Of a stretch of 64,000 nt of DNA, positions 52,853 through 62,045 are shown one piece after another. The number at the start of each line of letters is the position of its first letter. Within the stretch, counting starts at the first letter, position 1. The stretch is from Nocardia sp. NBC_01730 (lineage in GTDB: Bacteria; Actinomycetota; Actinomycetes; Mycobacteriales; Mycobacteriaceae): NCBI RefSeq assembly GCF_035920445.1, contig NZ_CP109162.1, forward strand, positions 4,278,001 to 4,342,000, written 5' to 3'. The notes beneath the pieces were generated by a model. It was not told where the DNA came from. It worked only from the letters and a program-made list of their open reading frames with translations, and did not search any database. The translations under genes and the position numbers were made by a program.

Positions 52853-54239
52853 CGAACAGGAAGCCACAGAATCGCGCACGCTACGCGCCGCCACGCTTAC
52901 CGGCTACCGGGAAGCCTCCTTCACCACCACGCCCGCGACGCGCATAGCACTGATCACGGCGGCGATCCTGATCGCCGCGATACTGACCTACGAGGCCGAC
53001 GTCACCTCGCATGACGGCGTCGACCACGGCTGGTTCGTGGCCCTCGCGCTGGCCGGACTCTTCGTGGCCCGCGGGCTGCACCTGCGCCGTCCGATCACCC
53101 TCCCGCATTTCACGGCCGCCGTGCTGGTGCTGGCCATTGCCCACCTCGCCTACCGCGCCCAGCACCCCGGCGTCGGCTTCGTCCTGCTCACCGCTACGGG
53201 CTTCATCCTGGTCTTGCCGCAGTCCAGCAAACCGCAGCCCGACCAGCTGTACCGGGTGGCCGAACTGGTCGGCCGCACCCAAGGCGACCCGCTGGCGCCG
53301 TTCGCATTGCATTCGTCCAAGACCTACTTCTTCAACGAGCACTCGACCGCGGCGATCGGCTACCGCACCCGCTTCGGAATCGCCGTCGTGGCGGGCGATC
53401 CGCTCGGCGACCGTGCCGCCTTCCCCGAACTGCTCACCCGATTCTCCGAATTCGCGGTCGACCACGGCTGGCGTATCGCCGTGCTCGGCGCGAGCCCGGA
53501 GCTGGCGGATCTGTGGCGGCTGCGGGCGCTGGACCACCGCGGGCTGCACGCGGTGCCGATCGGCCGTGACGTGGTGCTCGATGTGAACGAGTTCGACCTG
53601 GTCGGGCGCAAGTTCCGCAACCTGCGCCAGGCCGTGAGCCGCACCAGGAACTTCGGTGTCACCACCGAGGTGTTGTACGAGTCGGCGCTGCCCGAGGCGC
53701 GGCGCGCGGAACTGCTCGCCATCGTCGACGAAGGGGGCCGTGGCAGGCAGACCCGTGGCTTCTCGATGATCCTCGACCACCTGCTGGACGCACGTAACCC
53801 GAACATGCTGGTCGTCGTCGCCAACGACGCGAACGGCAGCCCGGCCGGCTTCCAGCGCTACGGCATGTCCGGGCGCGGTCGCGAACTCAGCCTCGACGTA
53901 CCGTGGCGGCGCGGTGACGCACCGAACGGCTTGGACGAACGCATGATCATCGACCTAGTCGATTACGCGAAAACCCATGACATCCAACGGATCTCGCTTT
54001 CCTTCGCGCCGTTTCCCGAACTGTTCGCCGACAAGCACAAGTCGCGAACGGCCCGGTTGGTCGCCCTGCTGGTGCATCTGGGCGATCCGCTGATCCGGCT
54101 GGAATCGCTCTACCGTTTCCTCCGCAAGTTCCACGCGCTGGCCGATCAGCGCTATGTGTTGATCCGCTGGCGGGAGGTGGTCGTGGCCGCCGCCGCGCTC
54201 CTTACCCTGGAGTTCGCCCCGCACCGCCATGAGCACTGA
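52845..54239 (+). CDS. DUF2156 aminoacyl-phosphatidylglycerol transferase-like membrane protein
   Basis: The 464-residue protein has four to five N-terminal helices (residues 25-125) and then the DUF2156 double-GNAT-like domain, as in MprF and the N-terminal half of LysX: STAAIGYRTRFGIAVVAGDP, DVNEFDLVGRKFRNLRQAVS, RTRGFSMILDHLLDARNPNM and IQRISLSFAPFPELF. MprF-type enzymes attach Lys or Ala from tRNA to phosphatidylglycerol. The soluble tRNA-synthetase half of LysX is absent. The GTG start is taken from its overlap with the leader frame. Confidence 0.82.
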   Translation: MSDEQEATESRTLRAATLTGYREASFTTTPATRIALITAAILIAAILTYEADVTSHDGVDHGWFVALALAGLFVARGLHLRRPITLPHFTAAVLVLAIAHLAYRAQHPGVGFVLLTATGFILVLPQSSKPQPDQLYRVAELVGRTQGDPLAPFALHSSKTYFFNEHSTAAIGYRTRFGIAVVAGDPLGDRAAFPELLTRFSEFAVDHGWRIAVLGASPELADLWRLRALDHRGLHAVPIGRDVVLDVNEFDLVGRKFRNLRQAVSRTRNFGVTTEVLYESALPEARRAELLAIVDEGGRGRQTRGFSMILDHLLDARNPNMLVVVANDANGSPAGFQRYGMSGRGRELSLDVPWRRGDAPNGLDERMIIDLVDYAKTHDIQRISLSFAPFPELFADKHKSRTARLVALLVHLGDPLIRLESLYRFLRKFHALADQRYVLIRWREVVVAAAALLTLEFAPHRHEH

Positions 54240-54272
54240 GCGGTACCACCCGACCATGCCCCGAGGAGCGCC

Positions 54273-55211
54273 ATGGAACTGACCCACAGCGACGTGAAGG
54301 CAGCGGTCGAGAGGGTCGCAGGTCAGGTGCGGCCTGTCACCGTCGCGCGGGCGGACACTGCCGGTGAGCTGTGGTTCGCACTGGAGTTCATGCAGCACAC
54401 CGGAAGCTTCAAAGCCCGTGGCGCGCAGAACTTTCTGCTCACCCACCGGGAGAACGGCGCGTTGCCCGCGGTGGGCGTAACGATCGCCTCGGGCGGCAAC
54501 GCCGGGCTGGCCTGCGCATGGGCAGCGCGCAGTCAGCGGGTTCGGGCGACGGTGTTCGTGCCGACCACCGCGCCGAAGGTCAAGGTGGACCGGCTCGTCT
54601 CCTACGGAGCCGACGTGCGGCTGGTCGGCACGCAGTACGCCGATGCGCTCGGATCCAGCCACGAATTCGCCGACGCCACCGGCGCCCTGCTCTCCCACGC
54701 CTACGACAACCCGCTCATCGCGGCTGGTGCCGGCACGCTGATGGAGGAGATTCATCGGCAGATCCCAGACCTCGGCACCGTCGTGGTCGCGGTCGGCGGT
54801 GGCGGGCTGTTCTCCGGAATCGCCACCGCCGCTGACCATTACGGCATCCGGGTGGTCGCTGTCGAGCCCGCGCGCTGCCGTGCGCTCAACGCCGCGATCA
54901 CGGCGGGGCGGGTCGTCGACGTAGAGGTCGACTCGCTCGCCGCCGACTCGCTAGGCGCGCGCCGGGCCTCGGAGATGGCGCTTGCGGCCGCACAGCGGTA
55001 TGACGTGGACTCGGTGCTGGTCGACGACGCCGAGATCATCGCGGCGCGCCGCGCGATATGGGCGGATCGCCGGGTGGCCGTCGAACACGGTGCGTCGACC
55101 GCCTTGGCGGCGATGCTCGGCGACACCCCCGCGTTCCGGCCCACCCCGGGCGAGAGGGTGTGCGTGGTGCTGTGCGGCGCGAACACCGATCCCTCGGATC
55201 TGGCCAGGTAG
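54273..55211 (+). CDS. PLP-dependent serine/threonine dehydratase-like enzyme
   Basis: The 312-residue fold-type II PLP enzyme has the cofactor lysine in MQHTGSFKARGAQNFLL, the substrate loop TIASGGNAGLACAWAA and the phosphate-binding VVAVGGGGLFSGIAT. It lacks an ACT regulatory domain, like catabolic threonine dehydratases. Serine racemase-type activity is also possible. GAGGAG precedes the ATG at 54273. It is 33 bp after the DUF2156 gene and probably co-transcribed. Confidence 0.87.
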   Translation: MELTHSDVKAAVERVAGQVRPVTVARADTAGELWFALEFMQHTGSFKARGAQNFLLTHRENGALPAVGVTIASGGNAGLACAWAARSQRVRATVFVPTTAPKVKVDRLVSYGADVRLVGTQYADALGSSHEFADATGALLSHAYDNPLIAAGAGTLMEEIHRQIPDLGTVVVAVGGGGLFSGIATAADHYGIRVVAVEPARCRALNAAITAGRVVDVEVDSLAADSLGARRASEMALAAAQRYDVDSVLVDDAEIIAARRAIWADRRVAVEHGASTALAAMLGDTPAFRPTPGERVCVVLCGANTDPSDLAR

Positions 55212-55326
55212 ACGCCGCGCCACGCCGCGCCACGCCGATGGACGGCGCGTCGGCCGATTACCGACAAACCGGGCGGTACGGGGTTAGGCTCGGTGTGTCG
55301 TCCTCGATCCCGACGGAAGGCACACC

Positions 55327-55875
55327 GTGGCGTTCGAATCCCTCATGGTTACCCTCGGTACCCCGTTGCCCGAGTTCTCCCTTCCCGACCTCGACCAGCG
55401 GATATACTCCCGGACCGATTTCGAGGCCGGACCGGGACTGCTGGTCGTCTTCGCCTGCAACCACTGCCCCTATGTCAAACACATCGAGGCCGCGCTCGGC
55501 GAACTGGTCGACTCGCTGCCGTCCCTGCCGACGGTGGCGATCTGCACCAACGACGCGGGCGCCTACCCGGAGGACGCACCACTACGGCTGCGCGACCAGG
55601 CGATCCGGGCCGGCTGGACCTTTCCCTATCTCGTCGACGAGTCCCAGCAGGTCGGGCGGGCGTTCCGCGCCGCGTGCACCCCGGATTTCTTCCTCTACGA
55701 CGCAAATTTCGAACTCGCCTACCGCGGCGCCTTCGACGAATCGACGCCGGGCAATGGAAAACCTGTGACCGGCGGCGACTTGCGCGACGCCATCGAGGCC
55801 GTACTGGCACGACGACCCGCGCCGGAACCGCAGCGGCCCAGCATGGGCTGCTCGATCAAATGGCGAGACGCCTGA
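55327..55875 (+). CDS. Thioredoxin-family redoxin (AhpC/TSA-like)
   Basis: The 182-residue protein has the redoxin start GTPLPEFSLPDLDQRIYSRT, the active-site region VVFACNHCPYVKHIEAAL (CNHC), and ACTPDFFLYDANFELAYRG with the cis-Pro. The family is often labelled thioredoxin family protein with a CxxC motif. It starts with GTG at 55327. The last residues (MGCSIKW) include a conserved cysteine. Confidence 0.88.
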   Translation: MAFESLMVTLGTPLPEFSLPDLDQRIYSRTDFEAGPGLLVVFACNHCPYVKHIEAALGELVDSLPSLPTVAICTNDAGAYPEDAPLRLRDQAIRAGWTFPYLVDESQQVGRAFRAACTPDFFLYDANFELAYRGAFDESTPGNGKPVTGGDLRDAIEAVLARRPAPEPQRPSMGCSIKWRDA

Positions 55876-55932
55876 AACCGTTGCCGTTGAGTGTGTATGA
55901 GTTGCGCACTCGTTCGGTAGCCGCGTGATCGC

Positions 55933-56195
55933 TCACATCGCGTTGCCCTCGTGGGGCTTCCCGTGGCGGTACCCGCTGCCAGCAGGGCTGGTCTTACATG
56001 GGTTTCCAGCGGGCTCGTTTACCGTCGCCCCGCAACTCGGGGAGGACCCACCACCGGTCACCGTCGCTACTACAGCGGCGAGGTTGCGGGCGGCGTTGAT
56101 GTCGCGATCGACAGTGTAACTGCATGCGTCACAACGGAATACCCGATCAGAATGGCGCAGTTTGGTTTTCACCGCGCCGCAGAAATTATTGCGGT
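55933..56195 (-). pseudogene. TnpB (IS605/IS200) C-terminal remnant
   Basis: The minus-strand frame encodes FCGAVKTKLRHSDRVFRC, DACSYTVDRDINAARNLAAV and a Gly/Ser/Pro-rich tail. This is the zinc ribbon and final RuvC-associated segment of TnpB (Asp in VDRDINAARN). The first pair of ribbon cysteines is partly lost, and everything upstream is missing. Its upper end overlaps the last codons of the RibD_C gene. Confidence 0.85.
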
Positions 56196-56759
56196 GGGGC
56201 GTGACCGCCGCCCGGCGTAGACCGAGTTGAGCACGCCCGTCCGGAAGGTCTTCGACGACAATAGGCGCAGCGGGATCGTGGGCGCGCCGTCCTCGAACAG
56301 GCGCATGCCCTTGCCGACGGCAATCGGGTGCACGAGCAGGTGCAGCTCGTCGAGCAGGCCCGCGTCCAGCAGCTGGCGCACGACCGAGACCGAGCCACTC
56401 ATCGCGATATCGCCGCCCCGCTCGTTCTTCAGCACCGTCACCGCCTCGATCAGCTCACCCTTCAGCACTTCCGAGTTGCGCCAGGTGAATTCGTGATCCT
56501 GGTTCGACACCACGATCTTGCGTGCGTCACCGAGCGCCTTCGCCATGGACGCGTCCGGCCCGCCCGCGGTCTCCCGCTCCGGCCACGCGCCCGCGAAGCT
56601 GTCGTAGGTCTTGCGGCCGAGCAGCAAGGTATCCGCGCTGCCGAGTTGGGCGTCGACGGCCGCGCCCATCTCGTCGTCGAAGTACGGGAAATGCCAGTCC
56701 TGCGGGTTCTCGACGACGCCGTCGAGGGCGATGAACAGACCTGCGGTGACTTTCCGCAT
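56169..56759 (-). CDS. Dihydrofolate reductase-family (RibD C-terminal) protein
   Basis: The 196-residue protein matches the RibD_C/DHFR-like family: KVTAGLFIALDGVVENPQDW, ADTLLLGRKTYDSFAGAWPE, GGDIAMSGSVSVVRQLLDAG and LHLLVHPIAVGKGMRLFEDG. A good AGGAG site precedes the ATG at 56759. The terminal residues (RRSRPTAIISAAR) are encoded by the TnpB remnant, so the native C-terminus was replaced by a few residues when that element arrived. Confidence 0.85.
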   Translation of the reverse strand: MRKVTAGLFIALDGVVENPQDWHFPYFDDEMGAAVDAQLGSADTLLLGRKTYDSFAGAWPERETAGGPDASMAKALGDARKIVVSNQDHEFTWRNSEVLKGELIEAVTVLKNERGGDIAMSGSVSVVRQLLDAGLLDELHLLVHPIAVGKGMRLFEDGAPTIPLRLLSSKTFRTGVLNSVYAGRRSRPTAIISAAR

Positions 56760-56839
56760 CGCATTACTCCTGGATCAGTGGGGTGTGTTGCCTGATCCGA
56801 CGGTGCGCCGGGCGGAAACTCATCGGTCGCCGCAAGCAA

Positions 56840-57556
56840 TCAGATCCGCTCGGCTTCGAGCACCCAGACCGGCAGCAACAGTGCGCCCTCCTCGTCGAAC
56901 TCCAGCGGAACCCCTCGTCCGGCAAGCATCTCCGATATCGGCGGGGGCGGCGTGATCGCGGTCAGCACGTCGGGCCGCAGCGTCGTCCGCCGCCAGTTCG
57001 GCAGGTCGAACGTGCCCGACAGCTCGGCTTCCTCGATCGAGTGTGGCGCGTAGGCGTCGCTGTGTTCGGTCCGGGCGAAGCAGAACTGGATCAGCCGGGC
57101 GCCCGGCCGCATCACCCGTCGCAGCGCCGCTACATGTGCCGCGCGCTGCGCCTGGTCCAGGCAGTGCAGCAGGGCGCTGCTGACCACGGTGTCGAATCGG
57201 TCTTCGTAGCCGGCGAGCTCGGTGGCGTCGGCTACGGCGAACGACACCGCTACCTCACACTCGGCGGCGCGGGCGCGGGCGCGCTCGACGGCGGTGGGAG
57301 CCAGGTCCAGCCCCGTCACCCGATAGCCGAGTCCAGCCAGATAGATCGACGAATCGCCTGGGCCGCAGCCGACGTCGAGCACATCACCGCCGATTCGGCC
57401 CGCACGTTCGAACTCGACGAGCAGCGGCTGCGGCCTGCCGATTTCCCATGGCAAACGGTCCATGACGACGCCTTCGGCGACCGCGCCGCTGCGATAGGCC
57501 TGTTCGAAGTCGATGGCGGCGGGGTCGAGCTGGGGTGTTGCGTCACTCTCGGTCAT
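56840..57556 (-). CDS. Class I SAM-dependent methyltransferase
   Basis: The 238-residue protein has motif I VLDVGCGPGDSSIYLAGLG near residue 60, motif II TGLDLAPTAVERAR, and VVSSALLHCLDQ as motif post-II. It resembles small-molecule methyltransferases, including thiopurine/tellurite-type ones, with an N-terminal DFEQAYRSG segment. The ATG at 57556 is preferred over upstream in-frame starts that lack conserved sequence. Its substrate is unknown. Confidence 0.87.
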   Translation of the reverse strand: MTESDATPQLDPAAIDFEQAYRSGAVAEGVVMDRLPWEIGRPQPLLVEFERAGRIGGDVLDVGCGPGDSSIYLAGLGYRVTGLDLAPTAVERARARAAECEVAVSFAVADATELAGYEDRFDTVVSSALLHCLDQAQRAAHVAALRRVMRPGARLIQFCFARTEHSDAYAPHSIEEAELSGTFDLPNWRRTTLRPDVLTAITPPPPISEMLAGRGVPLEFDEEGALLLPVWVLEAERI

Positions 57557-57666
57557 ATCGGAGCTGTCCCTCGTTTCGATGGTGGATCGTAGGGGGATTT
57601 CGACCACCGCATCCTACCGAGAAACGGAGAATGCTACTCCGGTTTGACGTCAACCCACCGCGCCCG

Positions 57667-58623
57667 TCAGACCGCTCCGCTGGAGCCGTGGAAAGCCGCC
57701 CGGTAGCTGTGCGGACTGGTGCCGACCACCCGCTTGAACCGGTCGCGGAACGCGGTGGGCGAGCCGAATCCCACCTGACCCGCAATCCGGTCGACCGGGT
57801 GACCCGTGGACTCGAGCAGGTGTTGGGCCTGCCGGACACGCGCACGGAGCAGCCACTGCAACGGCGTGGTCCCGGTGTGCTCGCGGAAGCGACGGTTGAG
57901 CGTGCGGGTGCTCATCCCGGCATGCGCGGCGATGTCGTCCAGGGTCAGATCCTTCGCGGCATTGTCCTGTATCCACAGCAGGACCGGTTCCAGTGTCGAG
58001 CCGCGCGGGGTGGGCGGCTGGTCATGCACGATGAATTGCGCCTGTCCGCCTTCCCTTTCGAGCGGGACGACCGACAGCCTGGCCGCGTCGGCGGCGACGG
58101 CCGAGCCGTAGTCACGGCGAATCATGTGCAGGCACAGGTCGATTCCGGATGCCGCGCCCGCCGAGGTGAGCAGCTGCCCGTTGTCTACGTACAGCACGTC
58201 CGGGTCCACCTCGACGGCCGGATAGCGGGCGGCGAGTTCGGCCGCGGCAAGCCAGTGCGTGGTCGCGCGGTACCCATCCAGCAATCCGGTGGCGGCGAGG
58301 ATGAACGCGCCGGAACAGATGGACGCGATGCGGGTGCCCGCCGCGGCGGCCCGGCGCAGGGCGGCGATCGCCTCGTCCGGCACCCGCAGGCTCGGATCCG
58401 AGCAGCCGGGCACGACGATCGTGTCCGCGTCGGCCAGTGCTTCGAGCCCCCAAGGCGGTCGCAGTGTGAACACTCCGGCGTCGACCGTCGGTGCGGCGCC
58501 GCAGACCCGCACCCGATACGCGGGACGGCCATCGGGCAGCCGCGCGCGGCCGAATACCTCGGCGGGCGTGGCCAGATCGAATGCGACCACCTGGTCCAAG
58601 GCGAGTACGGCCACTGTCTGCAT
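57667..58623 (-). CDS. GlxA-type AraC regulator with DJ-1/PfpI domain
   Basis: The 318-residue protein has an N-terminal DJ-1/PfpI-like domain (VAVLALDQVVAFDLATPAEV, with the elbow IASICSGAFILAATGLLDG). A C-terminal AraC domain follows (LTLDDIAAHAGMSTRTLNRR and PVDRIAGQVGFGSPTAFRDR). This is the GlxA/FtrA class, which senses small metabolites. It is divergent from the DUF2269-like membrane protein gene at 58778, which may be its target. Confidence 0.92.
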   Translation of the reverse strand: MQTVAVLALDQVVAFDLATPAEVFGRARLPDGRPAYRVRVCGAAPTVDAGVFTLRPPWGLEALADADTIVVPGCSDPSLRVPDEAIAALRRAAAAGTRIASICSGAFILAATGLLDGYRATTHWLAAAELAARYPAVEVDPDVLYVDNGQLLTSAGAASGIDLCLHMIRRDYGSAVAADAARLSVVPLEREGGQAQFIVHDQPPTPRGSTLEPVLLWIQDNAAKDLTLDDIAAHAGMSTRTLNRRFREHTGTTPLQWLLRARVRQAQHLLESTGHPVDRIAGQVGFGSPTAFRDRFKRVVGTSPHSYRAAFHGSSGAV

Positions 58624-58777
58624 GGCAAAAGAGTAGTTCAGCAGTCAATTCCAGCCAATAATATCGAGCTGCGAATGTGGATCGAACCACCGGCAGCAGC
58701 TGGATGGCGAGAATCGACCGGCATATGGCAATTCTGCCTATTCCTCCGGCTCATAGCGCTGGCTAGCGTCGAGCGCT

Positions 58778-59233
58778 GTGACAAAGTTCTTGCTCTCGGT
58801 CCATGTGCTGGCCGTGATCATCGCCGTCGGCCCGGTGACGGTGGCGGCGAGCATGTTTCCCGCGGCCACGCGCCGTGCCCGCACCGCACCGGCGACCGAC
58901 CGCGGCCCGGCCGTCCTCGGCACGTTGCACCGCATCTGCCGGGTCTACGCCTTCCTCGGTCTCCTCGTTCCGGCTTTCGGCCTGCTCACCGCGCTCAGCC
59001 TCGGCGTGCTCGGTGACGCATGGCTGGTGGCGTCGATCGGTGTGACCGCCGCCGCGGCGGGCGTGCTAGCGCTGCTCGTCCTGCCCGGCCAGCAGAAGAT
59101 TCTCGCCGACCTCACCGGAACAACCCCGGCGCTGATCCGTCGCCTCGCCATGGACACCGGGGTGTTCAACCTGCTGTGGGTGGTGGTCACCGTCCTGATG
59201 ATCGTCCGGCCCGGGTCGACGACGGGGGCGTGA
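58778..59233 (+). CDS. DUF2269-like integral membrane protein
   Basis: The 151-residue protein has four transmembrane helices: FLLSVHVLAVIIAVGPVTVA at the N-terminus, two in the middle, and FNLLWVVVTVLMIVRP at the end. The first helix contains the His typical of DUF2269 proteins (LLxxHxxxAIxxxG). The function is unknown. It starts with GTG at 58778, converges on the universal stress protein gene, and is divergent from a GlxA-type regulator. Confidence 0.72.
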   Translation: MTKFLLSVHVLAVIIAVGPVTVAASMFPAATRRARTAPATDRGPAVLGTLHRICRVYAFLGLLVPAFGLLTALSLGVLGDAWLVASIGVTAAAAGVLALLVLPGQQKILADLTGTTPALIRRLAMDTGVFNLLWVVVTVLMIVRPGSTTGA

Positions 59234-59277
59234 GGCTCAGGTGGCGGATCGGCTCGCCGCCCTCGGCACGAATCCGG

Positions 59278-60162
59278 TCACTGAGGGTCGCGGACAATCA
59301 TGATCGGACACTCCACCGACAGCAGCAGCGCCTGGCTGGTCGAGCCGAAGAGCATGCTGGCGAACCCGCCGCGGCCTCGGCTGCCGACTACGAGCAGCTG
59401 CGCGCGCTCGGACTGTTCGAGCAGATAATGCTCAGGCCGATCCGTCACGATCTCGCGGTGGATCTCGACATCGGGGAAGCGCTCCTGCCATCCAGCCAGG
59501 CTCTCCGCGAGCACGATCTGCTTCTCAGGGTCGGTGGCGATGTCGGCGTCCTGCGCGACAGGCAGCCCGATGCCGGTCCACGCGTGCAACGCGATGAGCC
59601 GCACTCTCCGCGCCGACGCCTCGATCAGCGCCGCCTCGATCGCGGGTTCGCTGATTCGAGTGCCGTCCACGCCGACCACGACCGGTTGCTTCCTGGCTTT
59701 CGCCGTGAGCGGCGCGCCCTCCCGGACTACGACCACCGGGCAGTGCGCCCGCCGCGCCAGCGCCGCGCTGACGGAACCGAGCAGCGCTCGCCGCACGGTA
59801 CCCCGCTCGCGGGTGCCGACCACCATCGTGCGCGCCTCAGCGGTACGGTCCAGCAGCGCCGGACCGACGACCTGATGCACCAGCTCGGTGGTGACGTCGA
59901 TGTCGTGCAGAGCACGAACCGCGAGGAGTGCCTCCTGGTTGGCGGTGTCGAGCACCCAGCGCCCATGCCCCTCGAGCCGGGCATAGTCGGTGCTGGTGAG
60001 CGGCTCGGTGATCCCGGGCCCATAGTCGGCGGTCGGATCGACGACGTGAACGAGATGCAGTGATGCGTTGTGCAGTGCCGCCGTCTGCGCGCCCCACGCG
60101 ACCGCCGCCGCCGATCCGGCGGACCCCTCCACACCGACCACGATCGGTCCGCTGCTTCGCAT
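59278..60162 (-). CDS. Universal stress protein, two tandem Usp domains
   Basis: The 294-residue protein has two ATP-binding Usp domains. The first runs from PIVVGVEGSAGSAAAVAWGA to MVVGTRERGTVRRALLGSVS, and the second from QPVVVGVDGTRISEPAIEAA to LLVVGSRGRGGFASMLFGST. The G-2x-G-9x-G(S/T) nucleotide motif is clear in both. In mycobacteria this class is typical of the dormancy response. The ATG at 60162 is eight bases after GGAGG; a GTG two codons earlier is too close to that site. Confidence 0.93.
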   Translation of the reverse strand: MRSSGPIVVGVEGSAGSAAAVAWGAQTAALHNASLHLVHVVDPTADYGPGITEPLTSTDYARLEGHGRWVLDTANQEALLAVRALHDIDVTTELVHQVVGPALLDRTAEARTMVVGTRERGTVRRALLGSVSAALARRAHCPVVVVREGAPLTAKARKQPVVVGVDGTRISEPAIEAALIEASARRVRLIALHAWTGIGLPVAQDADIATDPEKQIVLAESLAGWQERFPDVEIHREIVTDRPEHYLLEQSERAQLLVVGSRGRGGFASMLFGSTSQALLLSVECPIMIVRDPQ

Positions 60163-60338
60163 GATCACTTCCTCCCAGGATGAAGGTCGAGCTCAGCACT
60201 CCGCCGCAACCGACAGTACCGGCGTGCGGACAATGAACAGGATCGGAGCGCCGATGGTCGTCGACGGTTGCGGCCGGACCGATGTCATGCCGCCCACCTG
60301 GCGACAAGTCGTTGCCGAACGGTAACCCCGCGGCGCCG

Positions 60339-60728
60339 TCAGCCGCCGAAAACGGTGCAGGCGTGACCCAGATGGACCCCGTTGCCGACCCGGATATCGA
60401 TGCTCGCGACGAACGGTGCGTCCGGCTCCTGAACCGCGCTGACGGTGTGTATGCCGGGGGTCGCGGGCACCCAGTCGATCAGTGCGACGCCGCCGGAGGG
60501 GCGAACCACGCCGAACGGAACCCCATTGTCGTAGAAGACAACCGGCGCGACGACATCGGTGACTGTGGCACGCGCGGTATAGGTGCAACCCGTCCCGTAA
60601 TTCGTCGCCAACCCGAAATCGAGGCGGGGATGCATCCCGACCTGCGTCACCGTGGCTCCAGCCGACGGCACAGCCCACATCGCCGCGGCCCCGAACACTG
60701 CCGCTACCGCACCCACTCGCATCGTCAT
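60339..60728 (-). CDS. Small secreted protein
   Basis: The 129-residue precursor has a signal peptide (MTMRVGAVAAVFGAAAMWAV, cleavage likely after SAGA). The mature part is beta-rich with two cysteines (GTGCTYTARAT and GHACTVFGG) likely to form a disulfide, giving an Ig-like domain (PATPGIHTVSAVQ). I recognise no named family. The ribosome-binding site is weak. Confidence 0.65.
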   Translation of the reverse strand: MTMRVGAVAAVFGAAAMWAVPSAGATVTQVGMHPRLDFGLATNYGTGCTYTARATVTDVVAPVVFYDNGVPFGVVRPSGGVALIDWVPATPGIHTVSAVQEPDAPFVASIDIRVGNGVHLGHACTVFGG

Positions 60729-60973
60729 GTCGGTCCTGTCTGTTGTGATCACGACGCCGGGCATACGCACCGGCGAGATATCTAGATCCTCACTCCAGCA
60801 GAGTCTCGACGGGGCGCAAACCGCCGAACACCCAAGGAAGGCGGGCGAACGCGAATCGGTCCGTCGCAGGCGGCAGCGAATTCGCGGACACCGCCCATGA
60901 ACTGCACGGCTGGGAGTGCGCCATAAGCCTGCTGCTCTCGGCCGCGAATGATGACGAATCAGCCGAGGCAAGA

Positions 60974-61264
60974 ATGGAATTCGAGGCAGCGGGCGACCGC
61001 TTCGGCTGCTCCGCCACGCTACGGCTGATCGCCGAGCACAGCCTGGGCGGTGGCGAGTCGACCGCGGCAGTAGCCGCGCTCATCCGCGCCGACCGCGACA
61101 CTGTCGCCGGAGGCCGCCGTCGCCTGCTTGCGCTCGGACGCCGCACGGCCGAGGTGACACGGATAGTCCACTCCGGTAGGCACGGATCGGGCGCAGCGTA
61201 TCCACTCCTCGAGCAACCGCGGGTGCGCCACCCTCCCAGCACGGTCGTCCTGCGGCTCAGCTGA
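60974..61264 (+). CDS. Hypothetical protein, possibly a gene fragment
   Basis: The 96-codon frame has an amphipathic, Ala/Arg-rich sequence without a recognised domain. Protein-like sequence in the same frame continues upstream of the ATG to about 60845 (HELHGWECAISLLLSAANDD) without a start codon, so this is either a 5'-truncated gene or coincidence. It overlaps the end of the XRE pseudogene by eight bases. Confidence 0.3.
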   Translation: MEFEAAGDRFGCSATLRLIAEHSLGGGESTAAVAALIRADRDTVAGGRRRLLALGRRTAEVTRIVHSGRHGSGAAYPLLEQPRVRHPPSTVVLRLS

Positions 61265-62024
61265 TTCGCCGCGCCGCACTCGGCCGCGCTACGTCGCGTC
61301 GGTCGTCCGGAGTTGTGTCCGCCGCGATCAGACTGCCGAGCAAGGCGAGCGACCGCTCGGACGCCGACCCCGGCTCGGCGTGGTAGGCGATGAGCAGCTG
61401 GCCCGGCGCGCCGTTCACACTGAGCGTCTCGTAGGACAGGGTCAGCTCACCGACCATCGGGTTACGAAAACGTTTGACCCCCGCCGTCTTCACCCGGACG
61501 TCGTGGCGCGCCCACAGCCGACGGAACTCCTCGCTCTTCAACGACAGCTCCCCGACCAGTTCGGTCAATCGAGGGTCGTCCAGGTCGGTGCCCGCGGTTG
61601 CCCGGAGGCTCGCCACCGTGTCTGCCGCGATGGTCGGCCAATCCGCGTAGACATTGCACGCCTCGGGATCGAGGAAAACCATGCGCACCTGGTTGACGCC
61701 GGGGACCGAGCACGCGTTGACCGCCACGGCCAGCGGGTTCGCCGCGAGCACGTCCAGATATCTGCCGAGTACCAGCGCGGGCGTGTTCGGCCACGCATTC
61801 ATCAGCCGCAGCAGTCCGGGCGCGACACGTTCCGGTCGGCGCGGCGCCCGCGGACGCTTGACCGCCGGTCGCGCAAGCTCTCGCAGATGCGCCGTGCCTT
61901 CCTCGTCGAGAGCGAACACCAGCGCCAGCGCCGTGATGACCTGCTCGGAGGGGTGCTTGTCGCGGCCCTGCTCCAGGCGCACGTAATAGTCGGCGCTCAC
62001 GCCAGAAAGGTACCCACTATGCAC
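61257..62024 (-). pseudogene. XRE/MmyB-type regulator, 5' end removed by integration
   Basis: The frame encodes most of a helix-turn-helix regulator with the MmyB-like ligand domain. It starts in the second half of the HTH (SGVSADYYVRLEQGRDKHPS), then LARPAVKRPRAPRRPERV, VLAANPLAVAVNAC, MVFLDPEACNVYADWPTIAA and ELSLKSEEFRRLWARHDV. The normal first 35 or so residues (ExRRxRxxPxxxGLP...RRxPGLRREEVAxLA) are missing. The sequence changes to unrelated text about 62003, 43 bp before a serine recombinase gene. Confidence 0.82.
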
Positions 62025-62040
62025 TCCTTCTCATAAAATT
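61992..62040. other. Probable attachment-site junction of an integrated element
   Basis: Homology to XRE regulators stops at the codons for Gly-Val-Ser (61992-62003). Unrelated sequence begins directly, and the recombinase ATG follows at 62046. This is the expected left junction of an element that integrates into the regulator gene. The matching right junction, with the missing 5' part of the gene, should lie beyond the window. Confidence 0.6.
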
Positions 62041-62045
62041 GGTAC

